From Portulaca oleracea (taxonomy: Eukaryota > Streptophyta > Magnoliopsida > Caryophyllales > Portulacaceae), in NCBI GenBank assembly GCA_029582165.1, contig CM055888.1, positions 18,216,001-18,280,000 on the forward strand: a stretch of 64,000 bases of DNA, read 5' to 3'. Under the pieces are notes generated by a model. It saw only the letters and a program-made list of their open reading frames with translations, ran no database searches and was not told the DNA's origin. Positions 20,460-30,076 of this stretch are shown one piece after another. Numbering within the stretch: position 1 is the first letter of the stretch; each line of letters opens with the position of its first letter. Position numbers and translations under genes: made by a program.

Positions 20460-21520
20460 TGATGTATATTTGCCTAGCTATATACATCAAGGCCTAGCTA
20501 AAGGACCTCAATTCAGCTAGAAGCTACAAATGTCGCCTTGGGTATCAACAACTACAAGGGTTTATTAGCTCAAGGAAGAAAGCATGAAGGACCTTGATGG
20601 TATTCTAGCTTACATGGAGTTACTCTCACATTTGGAGGACATGAATGAGCATAAAAAACTCTCAAGTCCTTATTGAGAAGTCATCTCTCACGGCAGCAAA
20701 GGACTCCATCAAGTACAGTTCGATATTTTGCTCTATAACTCTAGATCCATACATCTATTGAGGAAATCATCAAAAGACAGATTGGAGCTCTTTCAATAAG
20801 CTTTCCAATGGTTTTTGAATCAACGAAAACGGACAAGTATTGAAGGAGTTATAGCAATTTCTTTCTAGAGTTGTATTTTAGAGTTTATGATGTCATAAAT
20901 AGGATATATGATGTAATAGTTGATTCTTGGTTTCTTGAACCCTAGGTACACGTCCAAGGGGTCCCTAAAGTAGTATAAATAGACCCCCTAGGGTGCCATT
21001 GTATTCATTCAATTCAATTCATTCATATATCAAATACAAAGACAAGGTGTTGTTTTCTCTCTAGCTTTTGTGCTAGTCTTTTCGTTTCTCTTGAGGGAGT
21101 TTCGAAGTTATCCCCTTCTTCTATTCAAGGGTGGCATCCTTGAAGGTGAAAGGAAGGAATTGAAGAGTTCTTTGAGGTGGTGTGGCTGTATCCTCATCGA
21201 TCCTTCAAAAGCCAAATCTATCCAACTATCCATTCCATCGTTCATTCAACTACATTCATCCAACCTCACGTCATTCATCAAGAATTCATCAAGAATTCAA
21301 CAAGAATTCATCAAGAACCCAAAGCATTCAAACCATCCATCATTCGTTCATCATCATACCTTCATTTGGTAATCATCTTTCATAGTTTTTTCCATCTTTT
21401 CTATCCAATTCCATTTCATTTTCGCACATTAAGAACTTTGAGAAGGGAGATTTTCATCTTCGCTCTTAAAGATCCTTAGCCCTTTTGTGTAATGTGATCT
21501 TGTGATCTCATTATACATCA
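20460..21520 (+). repeat. Element E 5' LTR
   Basis: 1,061 bp, TGATGTATATTTGCC...TATACATCA. It has a 30 bp tip palindrome (20460-20489). The TATA box at 20974-20981 lies between CCAAGGGGTCCCTA and CCCCCTAGGG. Tandem 'attcatcaagaa' words lie at 21270-21315. Confidence 0.92.
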
Positions 21521-21524
21521 AAAT

Positions 21525-21536
21525 TGGTATCAGAGC
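21525..21536 (+). other. Element E primer binding site
   Basis: TGGTATCAGAGC, exact, 4 bases after the LTR. The 260 bp leader to 21796 has no ORF of note and resembles that of elements A and C. Confidence 0.88.
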
Positions 21537-21796
21537 TTAGGAGATTGATTCTCTTAGTTCTTGATCCATCTTTTCACCATCTGTCCATCAAAAATCCATC
21601 CCCACCATCCCACCATCATCATGCTTCCCATTAGTTCTTCCAAGAACCCATCAAGAACTCATAAAGAACCATAAACTCCACAAAGAACCCATATCCCAAA
21701 CACAATCCGCCCCAAATACAAACCTCTCTCGTCCTTACCCATCATAAACCCCTAAACCATGAATCTTGCAATCTTTTTGCACCAAGATTGATCAAG

Positions 21797-22639
21797 ATGG
21801 ACGATTCTAGCAAGAATTCCCAACGTGAGCTACAATGCTTGAAGCAACAAATCGATGATCTTGCCAAGCAAATGGAAGAATGTGGAATTCTTCCAAAGGG
21901 ATCAAGAAGCACAAAATCACGTGTGGTTCACTCTTCTAAGGTTGAATATGAAGCACCTTATGAATGGAGTAAACGTTCCAGCAAGAAGAATGGAAATAAA
22001 GTTCAAGAAGAGTTCTTGCCCTACAAATATAAAGGAGATTACTTCAACAAGCTTGAAATAATGGAGCAAGGGAGCAAGGACGTGATTGAATATACCATAG
22101 AATTCAGACGGCAACTACGGAAGTATGGCCTTAAGGAGAATGATCAACAAGTTTTGGTATGATACTCTCTTGGTCTTAATGATTACATTTGGCGTGTTTT
22201 TGTATATCAATCTTACACAAACTTGGAGGAGTTAAGTTCTTTAGCCCTTGATGTTGAAATAGAAGTAAAGAGTAAAGAACTTTAGGATAGAACCCATATA
22301 CAACAAAGACCTCACAAACCATCCCAACAATCCCACGACAAGGACCTTGAAGCTAAGCCACAAACTCGTCCCAAACCTCTCGTCCAAACGCCTACAAAAC
22401 AACCCCAACAACCTATTGCCCATCACTCCACAAAACAGCCCCTAAACCTCCCCACACCTACTATCCATCACTCCACAAAACAGCCCATAAACCTCTCCAT
22501 TCCTATTGTCCAAGACGAGGAAATCATTGACCAAAGTACAAGTCTATCTTGCCAAAGTTTTGATCATGTTGAAAGTGTATGTCAAACGTCATCCTATGAG
22601 GAACAAGAATTTGAAAGTGAATCATTTGATGTATTCGAC
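21797..22639 (+). pseudogene. Element E gag-like part
   Basis: Start MDDSSKNSQRELQCLKQQ. The gag core is shortened: the RFDFKVEIPEF to KMKK part is missing and replaced by a Lys/Ser-rich link, while QEEFLPYKYKGDY, EQGSKDVIEYTIEFRRQL and LGLNDYIW are clear gag matches. Two in-frame stops, TGA at 22160-22162 (TGT in relatives) and TAG at about 22284, interrupt it. The zinc knuckle is altered to SLSCQSFDHVESVC, with the first Cys lost. The frame continues into the pol-like ORF that follows. Confidence 0.8.
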
Positions 22640-25099
22640 GTGTATAAGGATGTTCATGAAGTATGTGATAACCTTGGCACAAATGAGGAAGTCAATGTAG
22701 TATGTAGCGTGCCTAAAGATGAGTTTAAAGTGTATGACAATCCATTGTATGAGGAGAATAATGAAGAGCTTCGAGTATATGACAACCCATTGTATGAGGA
22801 GGAAGGCGTGAATGAAGAAGTTGAATTTGTCGAATGTGATGTTTTTGTTGAAAATGAGCAAGTTCAAGAAGTATGTAGTAGCATGGCTAAAGAAGTAAAT
22901 GAAGTACACATAGAGGAGGATCTTGAAGTAGAGGAAGTAGAAGAATTGAATGGAGAAGAGCTACGTGATGAAATGTGTTCATTGATCCGAGAAGGAGAAA
23001 GTTGTGCCATCATTGACGTTGACATTGATCTTGACCAAGATATTAGCCTCGCTACAACAAATGTCCAAGAATTACAAATGAAGAGCTATTCACACCATGG
23101 CAATGATCTTCATATGGATCCAAGAAGTTTAGTAAGTCTTGCTTTTTACAAGATTTGCAAAGATCTATTATATTGTAATATTACTTCTACGGATTCTTGT
23201 TATACTTTGTTGGAAGAATCAAAGTTGTATGATAGGAGTATCATGCTCCAAGAGGCGTCCTTATTACCACCTTGTGTCTCACGGCTCAAGGAGGATCAAA
23301 GTACTCTTATGGCACTTATGGAGAATAAGTATCATGAATTTGAAGAACCAAGGAGTCTCATTCTTACACCAATAGAGGTTGGAAACCGTGGGCCTATAAA
23401 GGATCAAGATCCTTTACCATCACTTGTTCTCATTTGTGAATATTTGGATGAAAGACAAGCACCATCGACAAGTGACCTCTCTCACTTATCTCTTTTGGTA
23501 TGTTTCTCTTCCATGAGTATTATCATTCATCGAAGGCTGCCACCAAATCCTATGATTCATCATCGAATGGTCTATGCAAAGGATCAAGCGCAATTCATGG
23601 ATAACTACATCAATGTCCTTGATTTTCATAGTATACAACATATTTTGAAAGAGTATGTACCATTGCAATGTAAAGAGATTGTATTTGTATACTTTGATAA
23701 CATTTTTGTATGTAGTAGAAGTAGAAAGGAGTATGTAAATCCTTTGGAGTTAGCCTTAGCGAAGTATAAGAAGCCACATGGAGAATTGGAGAAGTACTTG
23801 GAGAAATGTCCTTACCTCTCGTCCAAGAATATGCTATCTCACCATATCTCATCAAATGGAGTAGTTCAAGTGGACAAAAGGAAGAAAGGAATTATTCAAG
23901 AAGGGTCCATATTTGCATCCATACTTGAGGTACTATGTCTCTTAAAGGATGCTAATGATCATCATATTCTTTTATTCCCTATTCTTGCATCATATTTGTT
24001 CATTACAAATGGAGTTGAGAAAGGTGAAGTCCTATCTCAAGGAAGTTGTCCCATGGATTATTTTGGTGAAATACCAAGTGGAGAAAAGAAGAATCTACAT
24101 GCTTATGGCTTAGCATTCATACTTGTTGCTATCATGAGTATATTTGAGCAAAAGGATTATTATCTTGGAGGATTCATGCTTAAGCTTCGTGATTCTTACA
24201 AACTATTGGAGTATGTTTCATATGATAAGCAGATCACGCCATCATGCTTGGAGATGAAGTACTTGATTCGTTCATCAAAATCAAGTCACTTGGAGGAAGC
24301 AAGTCCTTTGACTAAAGGAAGTTTTCTAACGAGGAGATACATGGTTGATTCAAGAGTACTTAGTCTTGAATATATCAAGGAGTTGTATGAAGATGATGAT
24401 TTTAAAGAAGTATACAAGGTATGTGAGAAGCATCCTCAACAATCCTTTTATATTAATCATGGATTTCTTTTCAAAGGGAATCAAGTGTGTATTCCAAGGA
24501 GTGGAATTCGTGAAATCTTGATCATGGAAGTACATGGAAGTTCTTTTAATCATTTGGGTCTACTCAATACGTATCTCAAGATGAAGGAGTATTATTTCTG
24601 GCCTAGCATGATCGTTGATATCGAGTATAAGCTGCAATATTGTGACATTTGCAATCCTTCTATACCATATGGAGATGAAAGCTTGAATTTTATGGTTGAA
24701 GTGCCATGGATTCAAGGAAGTCAAGATGATATTAAGATCGTTGAAGGTCATCCTTCAAAGATGGAACACCATATTACTATTGTCTTCATCATGAGTTACA
24801 AGCTTGTGAATCTATACTTTGAAGTTGAGAAGTTATATGAGATTTCTACAATCTCCATGAAAAAACGAGATTTGAAGCGCCATAATATCATTGGTTTATT
24901 CATGAGAAGACTTGGAAGAAAGTGGAAGTTCAAGTCAAGCATCACAGGAATCTATGATGATTTCAAGGCATTCAAGAAGAGAATTTGTAAACTCATAAGA
25001 AGGAACAAGAGAAGTGATGTCAATAACACATATGGGAAGACATCTTATAAACAAGGAAGAAGAAGTGTTATGTACTGGTTTAGAAGAAGTTTTGTCTAA
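22640..25099 (+). CDS. Catalytically dead pol-like polyprotein of element E
   Basis: 819-codon open frame, in phase with the gag-like part upstream. In order: an acidic region with VYDNPLYEE twice; a protease-like stretch without DGGSC (SHHGNDLHMDPRSLVSL matches SHGKGIRVVHRVLVSL); RT remnant with YFDN at 23690-23701 instead of YFDD; RNase H with TNGVEKGEVLSQG where [11 protein letters not shown] belongs; an integrase zinc region EVHGSSFNHLG ... CDIC; LNFMVEVP (first catalytic Asp now Asn, codon 24686-24688); MKKRDLKR for VSDRDSKF; no QTDGQTE. It ends with IYDDFKAFKKRICKLIRR and a basic tail. The colinearity is clear but every active site is changed. Element J has the same losses, so they predate amplification. 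It could be a structural or packaging protein, or simply decay caught early. Confidence 0.85.
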   Translation: MYKDVHEVCDNLGTNEEVNVVCSVPKDEFKVYDNPLYEENNEELRVYDNPLYEEEGVNEEVEFVECDVFVENEQVQEVCSSMAKEVNEVHIEEDLEVEEVEELNGEELRDEMCSLIREGESCAIIDVDIDLDQDISLATTNVQELQMKSYSHHGNDLHMDPRSLVSLAFYKICKDLLYCNITSTDSCYTLLEESKLYDRSIMLQEASLLPPCVSRLKEDQSTLMALMENKYHEFEEPRSLILTPIEVGNRGPIKDQDPLPSLVLICEYLDERQAPSTSDLSHLSLLVCFSSMSIIIHRRLPPNPMIHHRMVYAKDQAQFMDNYINVLDFHSIQHILKEYVPLQCKEIVFVYFDNIFVCSRSRKEYVNPLELALAKYKKPHGELEKYLEKCPYLSSKNMLSHHISSNGVVQVDKRKKGIIQEGSIFASILEVLCLLKDANDHHILLFPILASYLFITNGVEKGEVLSQGSCPMDYFGEIPSGEKKNLHAYGLAFILVAIMSIFEQKDYYLGGFMLKLRDSYKLLEYVSYDKQITPSCLEMKYLIRSSKSSHLEEASPLTKGSFLTRRYMVDSRVLSLEYIKELYEDDDFKEVYKVCEKHPQQSFYINHGFLFKGNQVCIPRSGIREILIMEVHGSSFNHLGLLNTYLKMKEYYFWPSMIVDIEYKLQYCDICNPSIPYGDESLNFMVEVPWIQGSQDDIKIVEGHPSKMEHHITIVFIMSYKLVNLYFEVEKLYEISTISMKKRDLKRHNIIGLFMRRLGRKWKFKSSITGIYDDFKAFKKRICKLIRRNKRSDVNNTYGKTSYKQGRRSVMYWFRRSFV

Positions 25100-25132
25100 G
25101 TTTGAGGACAAACTTTTTCAACCGGGGGAGAA

Positions 25133-26193
25133 TGATGTATATTTGCCTAGCTATATACATCAAGGCCTAGCTAAAGGACCTCAATTCAGCTAGAAGCTAC
25201 AAATGTCGCCTTGGGTATCAACAACTACAAGGGTTTATTAGCTCAAGGAAGAAAGCATGAAGGACCTTGATGGTATTCTAGCTTACATGGAGTTACTCTC
25301 ACATTTGGAGGACATCAATGAGCATAAATAACTCTCAAGTCCTTATTGAGAAGTCATCTCTCACGGCAGCAAAGGACTCCATCAAGTACAGTTCGATATT
25401 TTGCTCTATAACTCTAGATCCATACATCTATTGAGGAAATCATCAAAAGACAGATTGGAGCTCTTTCAATAAGCTTTCCAATGGTGTTTGAATTAACGAA
25501 AACGGACAAGTATTGAAGGAGTTATAGCAATTTCTTTCTAGAGTTGTATTTTATAGTTTATGATGTCATAAATAGGATATATGATGTAATAGTTGATTCT
25601 TGGTTTCTTGAACCCTAGGTACACGTCCAAGGGGTCCCTAAAGTAGTATAAATAGACCCCTTAGGGGGCCATTGTATTCATTCAATTCAATTCATTCATA
25701 TATCAAATACAAACACAAGGTGTTGTTTTCTCTCTAGCTTTTGTGCTAGTCTTTTCGTTTCTCTTGAGGGAGTTTCGAAGTTATCCCCTTCTTCTATTCA
25801 AGGGTGGCATCCTTGAAGGTGAAAGGAAGGAATTGAAGAGTTCTTTGAGGTGGTGTGGCAGTATCCTCATCGATCCTTCAAAACCCAAATCTATCCAACT
25901 GTCCATTCCATCGTTCATTCAACTACATTCATCCAACCTCACGTCATTCATCAAGAATTCATCAAGAATTCAACAAGAATTAATCAAAAACCCAAAGCAT
26001 TCAAACCGTCCATCATTCGTTCATCATCATACCTTCATTTGGTAATCATCTTTCATAGTTTTTTCCATCTTTTCTATCCATTTCCATTTCATTTTCGCAC
26101 ATTAAGAACTTTGAGAAGGGAGATTTTCATCTTCGCTCTTAAAGATCCTTAGCCCTTTTGTGTAATGTGATCTTGTGATCCCATTATACATCA
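25133..26193 (+). repeat. Element E 3' LTR
   Basis: 1,061 bp, the same length as the 5' LTR, TGATGTATATTTGCC...TATACATCA. TATA box at 25647-25654. It is followed by AAACC, the target duplication. Confidence 0.92.
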
Positions 26194-26198
26194 AAACC
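26194..26198. repeat. Target site duplication of element E (right)
   Basis: AAACC, matching 20455-20459. Confidence 0.92.
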
Positions 26199-27054
26199 TT
26201 ATACCACACGTCCACCTACCCAAACACAATACAAAACTCCACAAAATCAGCCCCCATCCTCCCAAAAACCCTACAGGAAAACCCCACAAAATCAGCCACA
26301 AAATCCCCCATCCAAACCCCATGTCCAAGAACCAAGGACATTGCCTCCAAGAAGATGTTTTAGGTGCCAAGGATTGGGCCATATTGCATCCGAATGTCCT
26401 AACAAACGTGTAGTTTCTCTTGTTGAGTATAAAAGTGCTTTATATGTTGAACCAAGTTGCCATGAAAGTGAATATGAAGAAGAGCAACTTGAGGAGGAAA
26501 ATGACATTTGTGAAGAGGAAAATATGGAAGAAGCGGATGATGGAGAATTACTTGTGTTGAGGAGGGCATTAAGCGTGGCTTCTACACCAAACGAATTGGA
26601 GCAACGTGAAACTATCTTCCATACTAGATGTACGGTTCAAGGGAAGGTATGTTCACTCATTATAGATGGTGGTAGTTGTACTAATGCGGCTCCCAATATA
26701 ATGGTTGAAAAATTGAAGTTAGAAGTGAGTTCTCATCCCACTCCTTACAATATACAATGGTTGATTCATGGGAAGGGTATTAAGATTGATAAGCGTGTGC
26801 TTGTATCTTTATCCATTGGGAAGAGTTATAAAGATCAAATATGGTGTGATGTAATACCAATGGATGCTTGCCATATTTTGCTTGGGAGACCTTGGCTTTT
26901 TGATAGGTACGTCACACATGATGGGAGAATGAACACTTATTCCTTCACCATCAACAAGAAGAAGATCACATTGGCCCTTTGCCACCTTCTTCTATCATTC
27001 GGCTACCCCAACAAAAGGAGCAAGAGAAGGAGTCCAATATTGTTTCTTTACTAA
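26199..27054 (+). pseudogene. Element D gag end and protease
   Basis: Resumes the gag of element D in phase. It has a Pro/Gln/Thr-rich stretch, an intact zinc knuckle CFRCQGLGHIASEC, an acidic linker (DICEEENMEEADDGELLVL) and protease IIDGGSC with HILLGRPWLFDR. A missing C at about 26978 (CCCTTTGCC against CCCCTTTGCC in element F) shifts the frame, and the ORF ends out of phase at 27054. Confidence 0.88.
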
Positions 27055-29003
27055 AAGCGGATCAACATGAGTTCCATGAGCAAAAGGAGTTCATTTTGGC
27101 TAATTTGGAAGAGGAACAAGCTGCCCCAACTCGTGAACACCCACAGCTCCAACCCATCCTAAGGAGGTTCAATCATTTGTTCCCTAATGAGATGCCACAC
27201 GGTTTCCCACCAAGAAGGGAGATAGAGCACAAAATTGATCTCATTCCCGGAGCCATCCTTCCAAACAAAGCGGCGTATAGAATCAATCCTAAGGAAGCTC
27301 AAGAGGTACAAAAACAGATTGACGAGCTACTTTCAAGGGGTTTGATAAGGCCTAGCATGAGTCCATGTGCCGTTCCGGTGTTACTAGTTCCAAAGAAAGA
27401 TGGTTCGCAACGCATGTATATGGATTGTAGGTCCATCAACAAGATAACTATCAAGTATAGGTTCCCTATTCCACGCTTGGAGGATCTACTTGATGAGTTA
27501 TATGGGAGTATTGTCTTTTCCAAAGTGGATTTGAGAAGTGGATATCACCAAATCCGTATCCATGATGGTGATGAGTGGAAAACGGCTTTCAAGACAAAAG
27601 AAGGTCTATATGAATGGTTAGTCATGCCATTTGGTCTTACTAATGCACCTTCTACATTCATGCGTTTAATGAATCATGTATTGAAGCCTTTGATTGGCAA
27701 ATGTGTAGTAGTGTACTTTGATGACATTCTTATATATAGTAAGAGTGAGCTTGATCATGTAAAGCATTTAGAGCTAGTCATGAGTATCTTGGAGAAAGAG
27801 AAGCTCTACGCAAACATGGAGAAATGTTCCTTCTTCTCACCCAAGGTCGTCTTCCTTGGATATGTGCTATCACAAGATGGTATTCAAGTGGATCAAGGAA
27901 AGATCAAAGCTATACACGAATGGTCTACACCAACGTCCATCCATGAGGTACGATCATTTCATGGTTTAGCTTCCTTCTATAGAAGATTTATCAAGAATTT
28001 TAGCACTATTATGGCTCCTATGACCGAGTTGTTGAAAAATAAAGAGTTCGAATGGAGTAGAAGTGCTGAAAGGGCGTTTGAAATAATCAAAGAGAAGCTT
28101 TGTAATGCACCAATACTTGTCTTGCCATGTTTTGACAAAATCTTTGAAGTTGAAGTAGATGCAAGTGGTGTTGGTATTGGAGCGGTTTTGTCCCAAGAAG
28201 GAAGGCCAATTGCTTATTTTAGTGAGAAGTTGAATGAGGCAAAGAGAAAGTATAGTACGTATGACAAAGAGTTCTATGCCATTATACGAGCTCTTGAGCA
28301 TTGGAGACATTATCTACTAAGTGGAGAGTTTATTCTTCATAGTGATCACGAAGCACTCAAATACGTCCAAGGGCAACATAAACTCAATCCACGGCATGCC
28401 AAATGGGTTGAATTCATGCAATCATTCCAATTTGTGATCAAACATAAGGCCGGTCATTTGAATAAAGGTGCCGACGCTCTTTCAAGAAGGTACTTGCTTA
28501 CATATATTCTTGATTCAAATGTTGTTGGATTTGATCATATTAAAGATTTGTATGAGGATGATCAAGATTTCAAAGAAGTATTTGAGCTCTCAAAGAAGCA
28601 TCCACACGAGATGTTTCATATTGAAGAGGGGTTTCTTTTCAAAGGGAATCAACTTTGTATCCCAAGGAGTAGCTTGCGTGAATTATTGATCATGGAGGTT
28701 CATGGAGGAGCCCTAGCTGGTCACTTTGGTATTGAAAAGACTTATTTGATGATGAGAGATCATTGTTTTTGGCCAAGCATGATCAAAGATGTTGAGCATA
28801 TTGTAAAAAGATGTGGGACTTGCAACCTTGCCAAGTCTCATGTTCTACCACAAGGGTTATACACGCCTCTACCTATTCCCTACCATCCATGGGAAGATGT
28901 GAGTCTCGACTTCGTTGTGGGTCTACCAAGGACTCAAAGGGGGAAAGATTCTATTATGGTTGTTGTTGATAGGTTCTCGAAGATGGCACACTTCATTCCT
29001 TGA
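26979..29003 (+). CDS. Element D RT, RNase H and first part of integrase
   Basis: 674 codons after the frameshift: linker [20 protein letters not shown] ([33 protein letters not shown]), RNase H ([18 protein letters not shown] ... ADALSRRY), the integrase zinc domain ([12 protein letters not shown] ... CGTC) and [11 protein letters not shown] at 29001-29003 replaces a TGC Cys codon inside the integrase core (FIPCHTTYD). Apart from that stop and the upstream frameshift it reads as a functional-type pol. Confidence 0.88.
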   Translation: MPPSSIIRLPQQKEQEKESNIVSLLKADQHEFHEQKEFILANLEEEQAAPTREHPQLQPILRRFNHLFPNEMPHGFPPRREIEHKIDLIPGAILPNKAAYRINPKEAQEVQKQIDELLSRGLIRPSMSPCAVPVLLVPKKDGSQRMYMDCRSINKITIKYRFPIPRLEDLLDELYGSIVFSKVDLRSGYHQIRIHDGDEWKTAFKTKEGLYEWLVMPFGLTNAPSTFMRLMNHVLKPLIGKCVVVYFDDILIYSKSELDHVKHLELVMSILEKEKLYANMEKCSFFSPKVVFLGYVLSQDGIQVDQGKIKAIHEWSTPTSIHEVRSFHGLASFYRRFIKNFSTIMAPMTELLKNKEFEWSRSAERAFEIIKEKLCNAPILVLPCFDKIFEVEVDASGVGIGAVLSQEGRPIAYFSEKLNEAKRKYSTYDKEFYAIIRALEHWRHYLLSGEFILHSDHEALKYVQGQHKLNPRHAKWVEFMQSFQFVIKHKAGHLNKGADALSRRYLLTYILDSNVVGFDHIKDLYEDDQDFKEVFELSKKHPHEMFHIEEGFLFKGNQLCIPRSSLRELLIMEVHGGALAGHFGIEKTYLMMRDHCFWPSMIKDVEHIVKRCGTCNLAKSHVLPQGLYTPLPIPYHPWEDVSLDFVVGLPRTQRGKDSIMVVVDRFSKMAHFIP

Positions 29004-29930
29004 CATACTACCTATGACGCTACTAAGGTTGCAAATCTCTACTTTGAAGAAGTTGTGAAGCTACATGGTATTCCAAGGACTATGGTGAGTGATAGAGATT
29101 CGAAATTCCTTAGTCATTTTTGGATTACCTTATGGAAAAAGTTGGGTACAAAGCTCAAATTTAGCACGGCATGTCATCCCCAAACGGATAGACAAACGGA
29201 AGTTGTCAACCGTACGTTGGGAGCCTTATTACGAGCTTTGGTGAGCAAGGACAAGAAAAGTTGGGATACTTTGCTAAGTCATGCTGAATTTGCTTATAAC
29301 CGAAGTCCAAATCAAGCTACAAAGTTATCTCCATTTGAAGTTGTGTATGGTAAGAACCCTCTCAAGCCTATGGATTTATCTCCTATGTCTACATCAACTA
29401 AATTCAGTTTTGAAGCTAGTAAGAGAGTGGAGGAGATTAAGAAGTTACATGAGGAGGTTCGTGAAAAGATTATGAGGTATACCCAAAGGATTGAAGAGAA
29501 GGTCAATCAAAAGAGGAAGAAAGTTATTTTCAAACTTGGAGACTTGGTATGGATACACCTCAAGAAAGAAAGGTTTCCGAGTAGAAGAAAAGGGAAATTG
29601 AAACCAAGAAGTGATGGTCCTTTTGTAGTCATTGAGAAGATCGGAGATAATGCTTATAAGTTGAAACTAGATGATGGTTATGAGGGAAGTTGCACTTTCA
29701 ATATAAGTGATCTCAAACCTTATTATCAAGAAGGAGAAGAACTTCCTAGTTTGAGGACAAACTCTTCTCAACTAGGGGGGAATGATGTAGATTGGGTCAC
29801 AAACCTACATCATGGAAGCCTAATGCTAAGCTACATCGACAAAGAGCTTGAAACCATCACATTGGGTTTACATTCGAGTGGTCTTATTCATGGAGGAATG
29901 ATGATTTGCTCTCTAACTCAAGAACCATAA
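29004..29930 (+). pseudogene. Element D integrase end with LTR-encoded tail
   Basis: Same frame as before the stop (the first Met is at 29055). VSDRDSKF supplies the second Asp. QTDRQTEV keeps the Glu but has Arg for the usual Gly. Then EIKKLHEE, DLVWIHLKKERFP, GPFVVIEKIGDNAYKL and SDLKPYY. The frame crosses the purine tract (AGGGGGGAA ending 29782) and runs 148 bases into the 3' LTR, from DVDWV to LTQEP. Confidence 0.87.
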
Positions 29931-30076
29931 GGCTATCATGGAAGTCATCCTAGAGTGGATTAAACTACATTCAAAGAGCTTTCATATGGTTCAAGAATCT
30001 TTAAATTTGGTTAAGTGTAGAGCAAGTTATCATCAATTGTAATCTAGCTTAGTTCATTGTTTTCTTTATGATGTAA
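29783..30076 (+). repeat. Element D 3' LTR, left part
   Basis: Begins TGATGTAG after the purine tract, with a 30 bp tip palindrome at 29783-29812, and its first 148 bases encode the integrase tail. It is interrupted at 30076 by element T; the LTR resumes at 39028. Confidence 0.9.
30072..30076. repeat. Target site duplication of element T (left)
   Basis: TGTAA, repeated at 39023-39027. The uninterrupted LTR copy near 18898 reads gatgtaatcatt with the word once. Confidence 0.92.

Larger units (their letters stand above)
20460..26193 (+). mobile_element. Element E: complete non-autonomous element with a dead pol frame
   Basis: 5,734 bp inserted in the gag of element D with target duplication AAACC. 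It has two LTRs of equal length (1,061 bp, about 18 mismatches by eye), an exact primer site, a purine tract (CCGGGGGAGAA, ending 25132) and one 1,101-codon polyprotein frame broken by two nonsense codons. The frame is colinear with autonomous gag-pol but has lost its catalytic residues. It must have been moved by proteins made elsewhere (inference). Confidence 0.92.

Noticed and set aside
29055..29930. Independent host gene for the integrase-like frame
   Set aside because: It is in phase with upstream pol apart from one stop and ends in the LTR; it is the end of element D pol.
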